DNA from: Paenibacillus doosanensis
GTDB lineage: Bacteria > Bacillota > Bacilli > Paenibacillales > NBRC-103111
Assembly: GCF_025060755.1 (NCBI RefSeq)
Contig: NZ_JANYUY010000067.1
Coordinates: 1-38,487, forward strand
DNA length: 38,487 nt
Direction: 5' to 3'
Shown here: in pieces, positions 23,613 through 31,793 of the stretch
Layout: each line of letters begins with the position of its first letter
Numbering within the stretch: position 1 is the stretch's first letter
The notes under the pieces: generated by a model
The model's database searches: none
Told to the model about the DNA's origin: nothing
What the model saw: the letters and a program-made list of their open reading frames with translations, nothing else
Made by a program: the position numbers and the translations under genes

Positions 23613-24494
23613 TTACCCCTTCAAAGCACCCACCATGACGCCTTTGACAAAGTACTTTTGCACGAACGGATACACGCACAAGATCGGCACCGTGGCTACC
23701 ATGATGGTCGCATACTTGATCGTTTCCCCGATCTGGAACTTATCGGCTGCGGCGGCTCCGGACGACATGCTGTCCGTCGAATTCGCGAGCAAAATTTCCC
23801 GCAAAATCAGCTGCAGCGGATACAGATCGCGGTCCTTGATAAAGATCGAGGCGTAAAACCAGCCGTTCCATTTCTCCACCGCATAATACAAAATCATTAC
23901 GGCGATAACCGGCATGGAGAGCGGAATAATAATTTTGAACAATATCGTAAAATGGTTCGCTCCGTCGATCTTCGCCGATTCTTCCAGGCTTTCGGGAACC
24001 GACATGAAGGCGGTGCGCATGATGATCAGGTTGAACGTATTGACCGCAAACGGAATGATCGTCGCCCACAGCGAGTTGATGAGACCGACGTTTTTCACTA
24101 CGAGATAAAGCGGAATCAAACCGCCGTTAAAAAACATGGTAAGCACAACGAGGAAAATAAATACTTTGTTCCACATGACGTTTTTGCGGGAGAGCACATA
24201 AGCGCCCAGCGCCGTGACGAATAAGTTGATGATGACGCCGCATACGACGATAAACAAGGTGTTGCGGTAGCCCGTAAAAATGCCCGGGTTATCGAACACG
24301 TTCTTGTACGCTTCCAGACTGAAGCCGAGCGGCTTCCACAACAGCCCCTTGTGGGCGATGATCTGGTTGGCGTCGCTGAGCGAGGAGAAGGCCACATGCA
24401 GCAGCGGATACAAAGCAATGACGACCAGCAGCAGCAGTATAATGTGGACGCTCCAATCGAAGATCCGTTCCATAATGCCGTTATCCCGTTTCAT
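23613..24494 (-). CDS. ABC sugar-importer permease, LplC/YtcP type
   Basis: A 293-residue binding-protein-dependent permease with about six membrane helices. The EAA-loop motif ESLEESAKIDGANHFTILFK (about 180-199) contacts the ATPase. The N-terminus (SVHIILLLLVVIALYPLLHV) and the end FVKGVMVGALKG match the LplC/YtcP group, partners of LplA/LplB-type importers for oligosaccharides such as rhamnogalacturonan fragments. The ATG has GAGGAGGG upstream and is 12 bp after the LplB-like gene, so the two are cotranscribed. No ATPase is in the cluster, normal for this group, which often shares MsmX. Confidence 0.92.
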   Translation of the reverse strand: MKRDNGIMERIFDWSVHIILLLLVVIALYPLLHVAFSSLSDANQIIAHKGLLWKPLGFSLEAYKNVFDNPGIFTGYRNTLFIVVCGVIINLFVTALGAYVLSRKNVMWNKVFIFLVVLTMFFNGGLIPLYLVVKNVGLINSLWATIIPFAVNTFNLIIMRTAFMSVPESLEESAKIDGANHFTILFKIIIPLSMPVIAVMILYYAVEKWNGWFYASIFIKDRDLYPLQLILREILLANSTDSMSSGAAAADKFQIGETIKYATIMVATVPILCVYPFVQKYFVKGVMVGALKG

Positions 24495-24506
24495 CGAAGT
24501 CCCTCC

Positions 24507-25469
24507 TCACCATAGACTGTTTTCGTTGATTTTACGGCTGATCCAGTTGGCGCTAATGAGCAGGATCAGGTTAATGACGGAGTTGAACAAGCCGACCGCC
24601 GAGCTGTAGCTCCAGCCGAATTCAAGCAAGCCTTTACGGTAGACGAAGGTGTTGATGACGTCCGCCGTGTCGTAAGTAGCCGGGTTGTAGAGCAAAATGA
24701 TTTTCTCGAAGCCGACGTTCAGCAGATTGCCCATCCGCAGGATAAACATGATCGTAATCGTAGGCAAAATACCGGGCAGCGTAATATGCAAAATTTGCTT
24801 GAACCGCCCCGCCCCGTCCATCCGGGCCGCTTCGTATTGCTCTTGGTCGATGCTCATTAATGCGGCGATATAAATGATCGATTCCCAGCCTATCTTCTGC
24901 CAAATTTCCGAAACGATATAAATGCCCCGGAACAGCTCCGGCTTCTGCAGCATCGCCTGACCGTCGCCGCCGAAGTACGTATAGATCATATTAATGATGC
25001 CGTCGCTGTTGGTGAAATCTTTAATCATCCCGCAAATGACGACGAGCGAGATAAAATACGGCATATAAGTGATCGATTGAACGACCCGCTTGAATGCGGC
25101 ATTGCGCACTTCGTTGATGAGAATCGCCAAGATGATCGGCGCCGGAAATTCAAAACACAAGGAATAGGCGCTGATGACGATCGTATTTTTCAAAATACGC
25201 CAAAAGTAATAACTGCTGAAAAAGTCCTGAAAATTGGCCAGCCCTACCCAAGGGCTGCCGAGTATGCCTTTCATCGGCGTATAGTCTTTGAAAGCGATAA
25301 TCGCCCCGTACATCGGAGCATAATGGAAGATTGCATAGTAGACGAGAACGGGCAGCATCATCAAATACAAATATTTGTTGAGCACAAAGTCTTTGACGAC
25401 CCGGGAAGTCCAGCTCGGTCGGCGCAGCGCGGCGCTCTCGGATGTCTCGACAGTCATCGTTTTGGCCAT
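24507..25469 (-). CDS. ABC sugar-importer permease, LplB/YteP type
   Basis: A 320-residue permease with about six helices. Diagnostic stretches are MMLPVLVYYAIFHYAPMYGAIIAFKDY (about 36-62) and the EAA-like loop EQYEAARMDGAGRFKQILHITLPG (about 205-228), typical of the LplB family. The frame is open upstream to 25520, but the ATG at 25469 has GAGGAGGG just upstream, so I chose it. It follows the binding-protein gene (stop 25626) after a 10-bp-stem hairpin and precedes the LplC-like permease by 12 bp. Together they make an importer for plant-cell-wall oligosaccharides, probably; substrate inferred from family only. Confidence 0.92.
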   Translation of the reverse strand: MAKTMTVETSESAALRRPSWTSRVVKDFVLNKYLYLMMLPVLVYYAIFHYAPMYGAIIAFKDYTPMKGILGSPWVGLANFQDFFSSYYFWRILKNTIVISAYSLCFEFPAPIILAILINEVRNAAFKRVVQSITYMPYFISLVVICGMIKDFTNSDGIINMIYTYFGGDGQAMLQKPELFRGIYIVSEIWQKIGWESIIYIAALMSIDQEQYEAARMDGAGRFKQILHITLPGILPTITIMFILRMGNLLNVGFEKIILLYNPATYDTADVINTFVYRKGLLEFGWSYSSAVGLFNSVINLILLISANWISRKINENSLW

Positions 25470-25573
25470 AACATTCCCTCCTCTGAAGCTCCGCCTCTCA
25501 CGGCGGAACCGGCTTCGCAAGCTTTCGGCTAGCGCAATAGTTGCGGGGTATCCTCGGCATCTCCGGCGCCGGG

Positions 25574-25598
25574 AGGAGAGGCGTCATACGCCTCTCCT
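25574..25598 (-). promoter_or_regulatory. Intercistronic hairpin between binding protein and permease genes
   Basis: Perfect 10-bp stem (AGGAGAGGCG / CGCCTCTCCT), 5-nt loop, no T-run. It lies in the 156-bp gap after the solute-binding-protein stop. Such hairpins often protect the upstream mRNA or thin out read-through, so that more binding protein than permease is made. Confidence 0.7.
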
Positions 25599-25625
25599 GG
25601 TACGGCCTTCCGGATCACGCGCGAA

Positions 25626-27260
25626 TTACCGTTTGTTGTAACGGTCCAGCGCAGCTTTCTCGATCTCGATCGCGCGATCCAGCTTGAGCGACTTCAGCTT
25701 ATCCATATACTTGTCGAAGTTTTCCAGAGGCTCGTTGCCCAAAATAATTTTGAGCGTCATTTCGTCGACCAGCGTATTGACGTCGGTCATAATTTTGGCC
25801 AGCTCTGTGCTCTCCTGCGGCGTAGCCGTAATCGGAGGCAGCGCGTATTTGTCCACATCGGTTTTGGACCAAACGGTCACTGCTTCCTTCTGCGAAGGCA
25901 TGGTCAAATATTGCTCGATATACCGTTTATCCTGTACGAACGGTCCGTTGTAGTTGCCGCGGATATACTGCGACATCGCTTGGGCAGGAGCCAATTTGTT
26001 CGGATTATTCATAATGAGATCGGTATATTTCGGATAGCCGTTCTCCATCTTGTAGCTGACGCCTTCGGTACCGAAGTTGAAGAACATATGCCCGTCGTCG
26101 CTGTAGCCGTAATCAAGCAGCCGTGCCGCAAGCTCGGCGTTTTTGGAATTGGCGGTAATCGCCACCATGCCGCCCGGCGCAAAGGCAGGGTCCTTTTGCC
26201 CGAATTTCGGCGTATCGCCCTTCTTCAGCACCGGATAAGGTGCAGCTACCAGATTCGCTTTCGGATCTTTGGCCGTCAGAATCGGCATCCATTTGCCGAT
26301 GCCGCCCCCGGTATTGCCGATCGTGGCTCCTGTCGCATTGGAAGCAAGGCTCGCATCGAGCGTTTTGCTGTCTACGGTGGCGATGTTTTTGTCGATCAGG
26401 CCCTCTGCGTACCATTTGCGGAACGTGGCGAGGAATTCCTTGTATTCCGGCTGAGCGGGACCGAATTTGATCTGGCCGTTTTCCGTATAAAACATCCGGT
26501 TGATGCCGAAGGCTCCGATGAAAGCGCCGTTATAAATTTGCTCAAGCGGACGCGGCACGCTGAAGAAGGACAGCGGAGCGGCAGCCCCCTTCTTCTCCTT
26601 GAATGCTTTGAGCACGGTATACCAATCGTCGATCGTCTCGGGAATCGGCAGACCGAGCTCGTCGAGCCAGTCTTTACGCACAATCGGCCCTTGGAACACC
26701 TTCAAATATTCGTCGCCGCGAATGAACGGGAAGGCGAAATAGTTGCCTTCGTCGGTTTTGACCATTTTGTCGACGTCCGGATGCTCCTTCAAATATTTCT
26801 TTAAATTCGGAGCGTATTTATCGATATAATCGTTAAGCTTCAAAATATAGCCGTCTTTGATCGCCTTCTCCGGACCTCCGGGGAAATCGAGCCAGTTGTA
26901 CTCGATCATATCCGGCAGATCGCCCGACGCCAGCAGGACGTTCAAGCCTTCTTTGGCCTGGTTGACGACCGGAGAGGAAAACTTGAGCGGAACGCCGGTC
27001 CGCTTCTGCCATTCCTGGAAGAACGGAATATCCGCCAGGGAAGAGCTGATGCCGACTGCGTTGCCGGTAATTTCTCCCCAATACGTTAGCGTTTTATCCG
27101 TTTTAATAGGATATGTCGTTGCCGCCGGGGCGCTGTCGCCCTGCGGCGCTTTGGTGTTATCGGCAGCCGGCGGAGCCGCTTGATTGGAACAAGCTATCGC
27201 CAAACTGCTCATCATGGTGGTGATCGTTACAATAGGGATGAGTTTACTTCTTTTCTTCAT
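25626..27260 (-). CDS. Extracellular solute-binding lipoprotein, LplA/YtcQ type
   Basis: A 544-residue lipoprotein. The lipobox LAIAC places the lipidated Cys at residue 24, after a short hydrophobic signal. The mature part begins with a Pro/Ala-rich stretch and then carries a family-1-type solute-binding fold. The length (about 540) and the features MIEYNWLDFPGGPEKA and YFAFPFIRGDEYLK fit the LplA/YtcQ group. It would capture sugar outside the membrane for the permeases at 24507 and 23613. The ATG has GGGAGG upstream. A cre-like site lies 62 bp upstream of the start. The sensor-regulator gene precedes it in the same direction, separated by about 600 bp. Confidence 0.9.
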   Translation of the reverse strand: MKKRSKLIPIVTITTMMSSLAIACSNQAAPPAADNTKAPQGDSAPAATTYPIKTDKTLTYWGEITGNAVGISSSLADIPFFQEWQKRTGVPLKFSSPVVNQAKEGLNVLLASGDLPDMIEYNWLDFPGGPEKAIKDGYILKLNDYIDKYAPNLKKYLKEHPDVDKMVKTDEGNYFAFPFIRGDEYLKVFQGPIVRKDWLDELGLPIPETIDDWYTVLKAFKEKKGAAAPLSFFSVPRPLEQIYNGAFIGAFGINRMFYTENGQIKFGPAQPEYKEFLATFRKWYAEGLIDKNIATVDSKTLDASLASNATGATIGNTGGGIGKWMPILTAKDPKANLVAAPYPVLKKGDTPKFGQKDPAFAPGGMVAITANSKNAELAARLLDYGYSDDGHMFFNFGTEGVSYKMENGYPKYTDLIMNNPNKLAPAQAMSQYIRGNYNGPFVQDKRYIEQYLTMPSQKEAVTVWSKTDVDKYALPPITATPQESTELAKIMTDVNTLVDEMTLKIILGNEPLENFDKYMDKLKSLKLDRAIEIEKAALDRYNKR

Positions 27261-27321
27261 CGCTTTCGACCTCCCGCTATTCTTTTAGGTATGAGATGCG
27301 TAACTCACACTTTCATCATAA

Positions 27322-27335
27322 TGACAACGCTTACA
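27322..27335 (-). promoter_or_regulatory. cre-like site upstream of the solute-binding-protein gene
   Basis: TGACAACGCTTACA fits the relaxed catabolite-responsive element TGWNANCGNTNWCA. It is about 62 bp from the start codon at 27260, a position where CcpA could block transcription. The stricter consensus has one mismatch. Confidence 0.55.
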
Positions 27336-27628
27336 AATTGATATCGGCAATTTTTTCTTTCTCATCGTCAATATATGAAACGGCAGTAGTCAAAAGCTCC
27401 AAATCGATCTGCAATATATCCAAAATAGGGACAAAAAGCGGCGGAAAAGGCGGTGCATTGACCGGGGAAATTGGCCGGGGAAACGGTTGAGAAGCGAGAA
27501 ACGAGGACGGGCGCGCGCTTCTCCGGCGAGCTCCGATTGGCGGCATTCGCTTGTTTGCCGTGCTGCCGGACGCGGCCCGCTTGCCTTGAGCCGCTTTTCG
27601 ACCTTCCGCTGCCTTCCCGTAAGCCGGT
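27336..27628. other. Non-coding region between the AraC-type regulator and the binding-protein gene
   Basis: No gene I can support. It contains an inverted repeat GAGAAGCG (27489-27496) / CGCTTCTC (27516-27523) and two near-copies of CCGGGGAAA around 27461-27485. The structured repeat copy 2 begins at 27629. Confidence 0.4.
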
Positions 27629-27778
27629 TGCTCTGAAGCATATTCCGTCCGCATCCAGCCTAAGCTGGATCGGCGTCTAACCCTTCCTCTGGGATCGTTC
27701 TATGGGTAGACTTTCCTTTCGGGGGAGACCTCGGATATCCACGATATGGCTGCGCATCATTTCCTAAACAACAAAAAA
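27629..27778. repeat. Structured dispersed repeat, copy 2
   Basis: Near-identical to 96-248, same orientation, with the same large stem (GTCTA/TAGAC) and ATCCAGC/GCTGGAT hairpin. In this copy the small hairpin near 27733-27747 is built from ATATC/GATAT instead of TTCC/GGAA: the bases changed but pairing is kept. As in copy 1, it abuts the T-run of a minus-strand terminator. Confidence 0.85.
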
Positions 27779-27812
27779 GCGGTGTTCCGCCATATACCGG
27801 CGGAACACCGCT
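27773..27812 (-). terminator. Terminator of the AraC-type regulator gene
   Basis: Minus strand: AGCGGTGTTCCGCC, 7-nt loop, perfect 14-bp complementary arm, then T-run. It is 59 bp past the stop codon at 27871. The T-run is also the edge of repeat copy 2. Confidence 0.92.
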
Positions 27813-27870
27813 GTCTGTGCATGCAGGCGCGGGCGATCCCGAAGGGACGGCCGCCGCTTCGCGGAAATCG

Positions 27871-30249
27871 TCACACACTCACCGTTTCTTTATATTTGCC
27901 GGGGGTAATCCCCTCGTATTTTTTGAACGTGCGGATAAACGCATTCGGGTCGTTGAAGCCGACGAGCGAAGCGACATCGGTAATGCTTCGCTGATGCTCG
28001 GCAATCAGCGTCTTGGCGTTCTCAATACGCACTTTGTTAATATAATCCAGCAGGCCGCCTCCGGTCTGATCCTTGAACAGCTTGGACACATACGTCGCCT
28101 TCATGTCCAAATGCTCTCCGATCATGGATATGTTCAGATTGACGTCCTGATAATGCTCGCCGATGAAGGCCGTAACGCGCTCCACCAGCGATTGCAGCGC
28201 CTGCTGACGGGCCTGCTGTATATTTTGCTGGCGCTTGTCCGAAGTATACGCGCACACCTTCTCCAATATGCCGTTCAGCTGGAGCTGCATATCCTTGACC
28301 GTCTCGCACGCCATGAGCCGCTCAATCGACTTCGGGTTATTGCGCAGGAAAGGACTCATTTCGTCGCCCATTTCGCTCGTCGTCTTGATCATCGTGCTTG
28401 CCAGATTGAACAACAAGCATTTGGCGAGCGGCACCGGCAGTGCGGGATGCCTGCGGAAATTGCGCTCGATAATATCGTCCAGCGTCCGCTTCGCCTGCTC
28501 CAGATCGCCGATCTTCATCGAATTCATCCACTGCTGCTCTACGGATAGCGGATAGTAATAGCCGGACGTGCGGTCCTGCTCCTCCTCCCGCCGCAGCGCA
28601 GGATAAGCGAGAATTTCGTCGCTGCCCATCACAAGCTTGTATTCCATCGCCTCCAGCGCCTCCGAATACGCGCGCGAAATGCCGGAAATCGACGTGTGAG
28701 TCCCGCTGATCGACAACGTCAGATGAATATGGTACCGCTGCAGCAGGAAGCTCTGCGCTTCCTTGGCGATGCTCATCATCTCGCCCCGGCGCTCCTCCTC
28801 CGTCCCCGCGCTGAAATTGATCAAACAGGCGAACGTCTCGTCGATCTCCACCGCATAGCCGCGATGCTTCCGCCCCGCCAGCTCCTCCACCACATTCGTG
28901 ACGATGAACTGCAGCAGCATATGCTTGTCGCCGACCTCCATCCCCTCAATGCGCTCGAAGAACGGGCCGCGCTCATCGACGTACAACAGCATCACCGCAT
29001 AATCCTGCGTCAGCGGCTGCATATGATAGGCGGTCAGCGCCTCGTCGACAGGAACCTGGCTGTCGAGCTTGCCCTTCAGCAGCCGGCCGATGAAATTCGA
29101 GCGCAGCACATGATGCTGCTGTTTCATCTGCGTCGTGAACTTATCCATTTCGCGCAGCGTATGATGGATCGACTCCTGGATAAAATGAAATTCATTGCCG
29201 CTTTCCTTGATCGGAGCGTCCGTCTTGCCGGCGAACGTCTGCATCAGCTCGCGCACGGGCACATAGTTTTTGCGCAGGAAGAAGTATGTCAGGATCACCC
29301 CGCCCACTACGCTGATCAGAATGCTCATGTAGGTCAGGTTGCGCACTTGCTCGGCTTTTTTCCAATACAAGCGGCTCGGGATAACGGAGACGTACTTCAG
29401 ATCGGCGCGCGCCGAATGAATATAGAAGCCCTCCATCTTCTCCCCGTCCTTCGTGAAGTAGAAAAGCCCTTCATTGCCGTTCAGCTCCGAGTAGGGGAGA
29501 TTGGCGGGAGCCGCGTCGCCGTTGCTGGAGACAAGCACCTGATTATCCTTGTTCAAAATCATCACCTGGCCCTCGCGGTAAAACTGCATATTGGCAAGGG
29601 GACCGAGAATTCTCGCCTCGTCCAGCAAAATGACGTTCGTGCCGATAGGCTTCTCCCCAGGGCCGGCCGCGTAAGTGCTGACGTAAGCTACCGCCTGTCG
29701 CAAATGACCGTCTTCGCCGAGCCAAGGCATCGGGATAAAGCCTTTGAACGACTTCTGCTTCAATATAGCGCTCCACTGCTCGTAAGACATGGAGCCTCCC
29801 TCGTGGGTCAGATCGTAGCCGAGCTTGGAATCCCGGGTTATGGCGGGAAGCAGCAGCATATCGTCCGCGGCATAATATATATAGAAGCTATCCAAAAAAG
29901 GATACGACGATTTGTACAGTTTTAAATCCTGGGTTACCTGGAACAGATCGTACCGGTCTTCGTTCGGCGTCCGGTATTTGTTGGAATACAGCAAGTCCTG
30001 CACCTTGACGTTCCAGGTCATTTCAAAGCTCAGCCGTTCCATCGATTGAAACTGGTTATCCATAATCTCGCGAAGCTGCTTCAGCTGCGCGTCGTTAGCT
30101 TGATGAATTTCGCTCTCCAGCGTTTTGCTCGATGAGTTGTATACGATAATGCTGATCACGACAGGCAGCAGCAGCACGGCCATATAAGATAACAGCCACG
30201 TCAGAACGACGCTGCGCCGCCGCAGCCGGAACTTGGTCCATAGTCTCAT
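27871..30249 (-). CDS. Membrane-bound AraC-type transcription regulator (YtdP/YesS-like)
   Basis: A 792-residue protein. A first membrane helix lies near 14-37 (WLLSYMAVLLLPVVISIIVY), an extracytoplasmic sensor region of about 250 residues follows, then a second helix near 300-325 (SILISVVGGVILTYFFL), a long cytoplasmic part, and a C-terminal AraC helix-turn-helix domain (about 689-792) ending VGFNDPNAFIRTFKKYEGITPGKYK. This is the layout of YtdP/YesS-type regulators, which usually sit next to and control lplABC-type importers. The ATG at 30249 follows GGGGGAGGG. A cre-like site lies about 57 bp upstream. It is followed by its own terminator and repeat copy 2, then the importer. Ligand unknown. 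Confidence 0.92.
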   Translation of the reverse strand: MRLWTKFRLRRRSVVLTWLLSYMAVLLLPVVISIIVYNSSSKTLESEIHQANDAQLKQLREIMDNQFQSMERLSFEMTWNVKVQDLLYSNKYRTPNEDRYDLFQVTQDLKLYKSSYPFLDSFYIYYAADDMLLLPAITRDSKLGYDLTHEGGSMSYEQWSAILKQKSFKGFIPMPWLGEDGHLRQAVAYVSTYAAGPGEKPIGTNVILLDEARILGPLANMQFYREGQVMILNKDNQVLVSSNGDAAPANLPYSELNGNEGLFYFTKDGEKMEGFYIHSARADLKYVSVIPSRLYWKKAEQVRNLTYMSILISVVGGVILTYFFLRKNYVPVRELMQTFAGKTDAPIKESGNEFHFIQESIHHTLREMDKFTTQMKQQHHVLRSNFIGRLLKGKLDSQVPVDEALTAYHMQPLTQDYAVMLLYVDERGPFFERIEGMEVGDKHMLLQFIVTNVVEELAGRKHRGYAVEIDETFACLINFSAGTEEERRGEMMSIAKEAQSFLLQRYHIHLTLSISGTHTSISGISRAYSEALEAMEYKLVMGSDEILAYPALRREEEQDRTSGYYYPLSVEQQWMNSMKIGDLEQAKRTLDDIIERNFRRHPALPVPLAKCLLFNLASTMIKTTSEMGDEMSPFLRNNPKSIERLMACETVKDMQLQLNGILEKVCAYTSDKRQQNIQQARQQALQSLVERVTAFIGEHYQDVNLNISMIGEHLDMKATYVSKLFKDQTGGGLLDYINKVRIENAKTLIAEHQRSITDVASLVGFNDPNAFIRTFKKYEGITPGKYKETVSV

Positions 30250-30305
30250 CGAATCCCTCCCCCGAGAGATAATCGTACGTAGATGCCATGCCTGTCAATC
30301 CGCTT

Positions 30306-30319
30306 TGAAAACGTTTACT
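30306..30319. promoter_or_regulatory. cre site (CcpA) between divergent regulator and sugar-importer operon
   Basis: TGAAAACGTTTACT matches the cre consensus TGWAARCGYTWNCW in full. It is about 57 bp from the AraC-type regulator start and about 280 bp from the importer start, so it more likely controls the regulator. Confidence 0.78.
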
Positions 30320-30469
30320 ACCTATTATTATTCATCTTTTATTCTTGTTTTACAACCTCTTTTTTGCTGCCTAAGCCGCTTGGACCGCCGCAAGCCGCTA
30401 TACGCGGATTCTCGTATTCCCATTCTCCGGCCGCTGTGTTATTATAAACTATTAGGGATGTCATAATTT

Positions 30470-30558
30470 GTCGAAATTTCAGTCGAAATACATCGATATA
30501 ATGAAAATTTCATTGACCATTTGCAAGGGCTAGTGATAAAATACAATTACCAAGTAAT
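30470..30558 (+). promoter_or_regulatory. Promoter and palindromes upstream of the RbsB-like gene
   Basis: Candidate -35 TTGACC (30513-30518) and -10 TAAAAT (30537-30542). A perfect 13-bp palindrome, ATGAAAATTTCAT (30501-30513), abuts the -35. A second, ATTAC-CAA-GTAAT (30546-30558), falls near the expected start of transcription. Upstream, GTCGAAAT occurs twice 12 bp apart (30470 and 30482). These are candidate operators for an unidentified regulator. Confidence 0.5.
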
Positions 30559-30602
30559 CATATTGGAATTATAAAAACAGATTTTCCGGGGGAGGACCAC
30601 GA

Positions 30603-31700
30603 ATGAAAAGCTTGAAACAAAGCATAGCGCTTCTGCTCGTGCTGATTTTATCGATCAGCTTGGCGGCTTGCGGAGCGAAACCCGAAGCCAAGCAGGAAGG
30701 CGCGGCTCCGGCAGATAATGCCGCAGCAGGCGCAGCCGGATCGCTGGCCAATAAAAAAATCGCACTCATCATGCAAATTAACCTTGGCACGTTCTCTGCG
30801 CAGTACATAGAAGGCGTCAAAGAACAAGCCGAAAAGCTCGGCGGCAAAGTAACGGTCTTTACGGCTGACGGCGACCTCGCCAAAATGTCTTCGAACCTTG
30901 ACGCAGCCATTAACCAAAAATTCGACGGCATCCTGATCGATCACGGAACCGCCGAAGCGCTCGACCAAGGCATCAAGAAAGCGGTCGAGAAAAAAATTCC
31001 GGTTATCGCCTTCGACGCGGATATTAAAGTTCCCGGCGTAACCGTGCTGGAGCAGGGCGACCAGAAGATGGCCGAGCTGACGCTCGATAAAATGAGCAAA
31101 GATATCGGCGGCAAAGGCAATATCGTTAAAATCTGGGTAGCCGGCTTCGCCCCGATGGAGCGCAGACAAGTCGCTTACCAGCAATTTATGGACAAGAACA
31201 AAGATGTCAAAGAGGTTGCCGCATTCGGCGCGGCATCGCAAAACACGGCTCTCGATACGCAGGCGCAAATGGAAGCGATCTTGAAGAAATATCCGAACAA
31301 AGGCGATATCACAGCCGTCTGGGCGGCTTGGGACGAATTCGCCAAAGGCGCGGCGCGCGCCATTCAGCAAGCGGGCCGGACGGAAATTAAAGTATACGGG
31401 ATCGATATGAGCGACGAGGACTTGCAAATGATCCAAGACACGACGAATCCTTGGGTCGCTTCCGCAGCCGTCGATCCTAAAGACATCGGACGCGTTCAAG
31501 TCCGTTACCTGTACCAAAAACTGCACGGCGATCAGACGCCGGATAATATCGTGCTCGATCCGGTATTCGTTTCTCGCGACCAATTGCCGCAAACGCAAAT
31601 CTCCACAACGCAGCTTAGCGAGCATGTAAAAGGCTGGGGCAACAGCGAGCAAGGCTACACCGATTGGCTCAAGCAATTGGAACAACCGGCCAAGAAATAG
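30603..31700 (+). CDS. Sugar-binding lipoprotein, type-1 periplasmic binding fold (RbsB/MglB-like)
   Basis: A 365-residue lipoprotein with lipobox LAAC (Cys23). The mature part is a ribose/galactose-type sugar-binding protein: KKIALIMQINLGTFSAQYIEGVKEQAEKLG opens the first lobe and PVIAFDADIKVPGV the hinge region. The ATG at 30603 follows GGGGGAGG. It is the first gene of the importer operon, followed by the double ATPase (93 bp) and the permease. Substrate is a monosaccharide by family, not more precisely known. The AraC-type regulator is divergent to it and may control it. Confidence 0.9.
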   Translation: MKSLKQSIALLLVLILSISLAACGAKPEAKQEGAAPADNAAAGAAGSLANKKIALIMQINLGTFSAQYIEGVKEQAEKLGGKVTVFTADGDLAKMSSNLDAAINQKFDGILIDHGTAEALDQGIKKAVEKKIPVIAFDADIKVPGVTVLEQGDQKMAELTLDKMSKDIGGKGNIVKIWVAGFAPMERRQVAYQQFMDKNKDVKEVAAFGAASQNTALDTQAQMEAILKKYPNKGDITAVWAAWDEFAKGAARAIQQAGRTEIKVYGIDMSDEDLQMIQDTTNPWVASAAVDPKDIGRVQVRYLYQKLHGDQTPDNIVLDPVFVSRDQLPQTQISTTQLSEHVKGWGNSEQGYTDWLKQLEQPAKK

Positions 31701-31793
31701 ACCGAAGCCTCGCGAAAAACGCGTGCAATAGCTCTTATCCCATCGGCGCACGGCCGGTGGGATTTTCCATTGAAAGAAGGAGTGTGATGCCTG

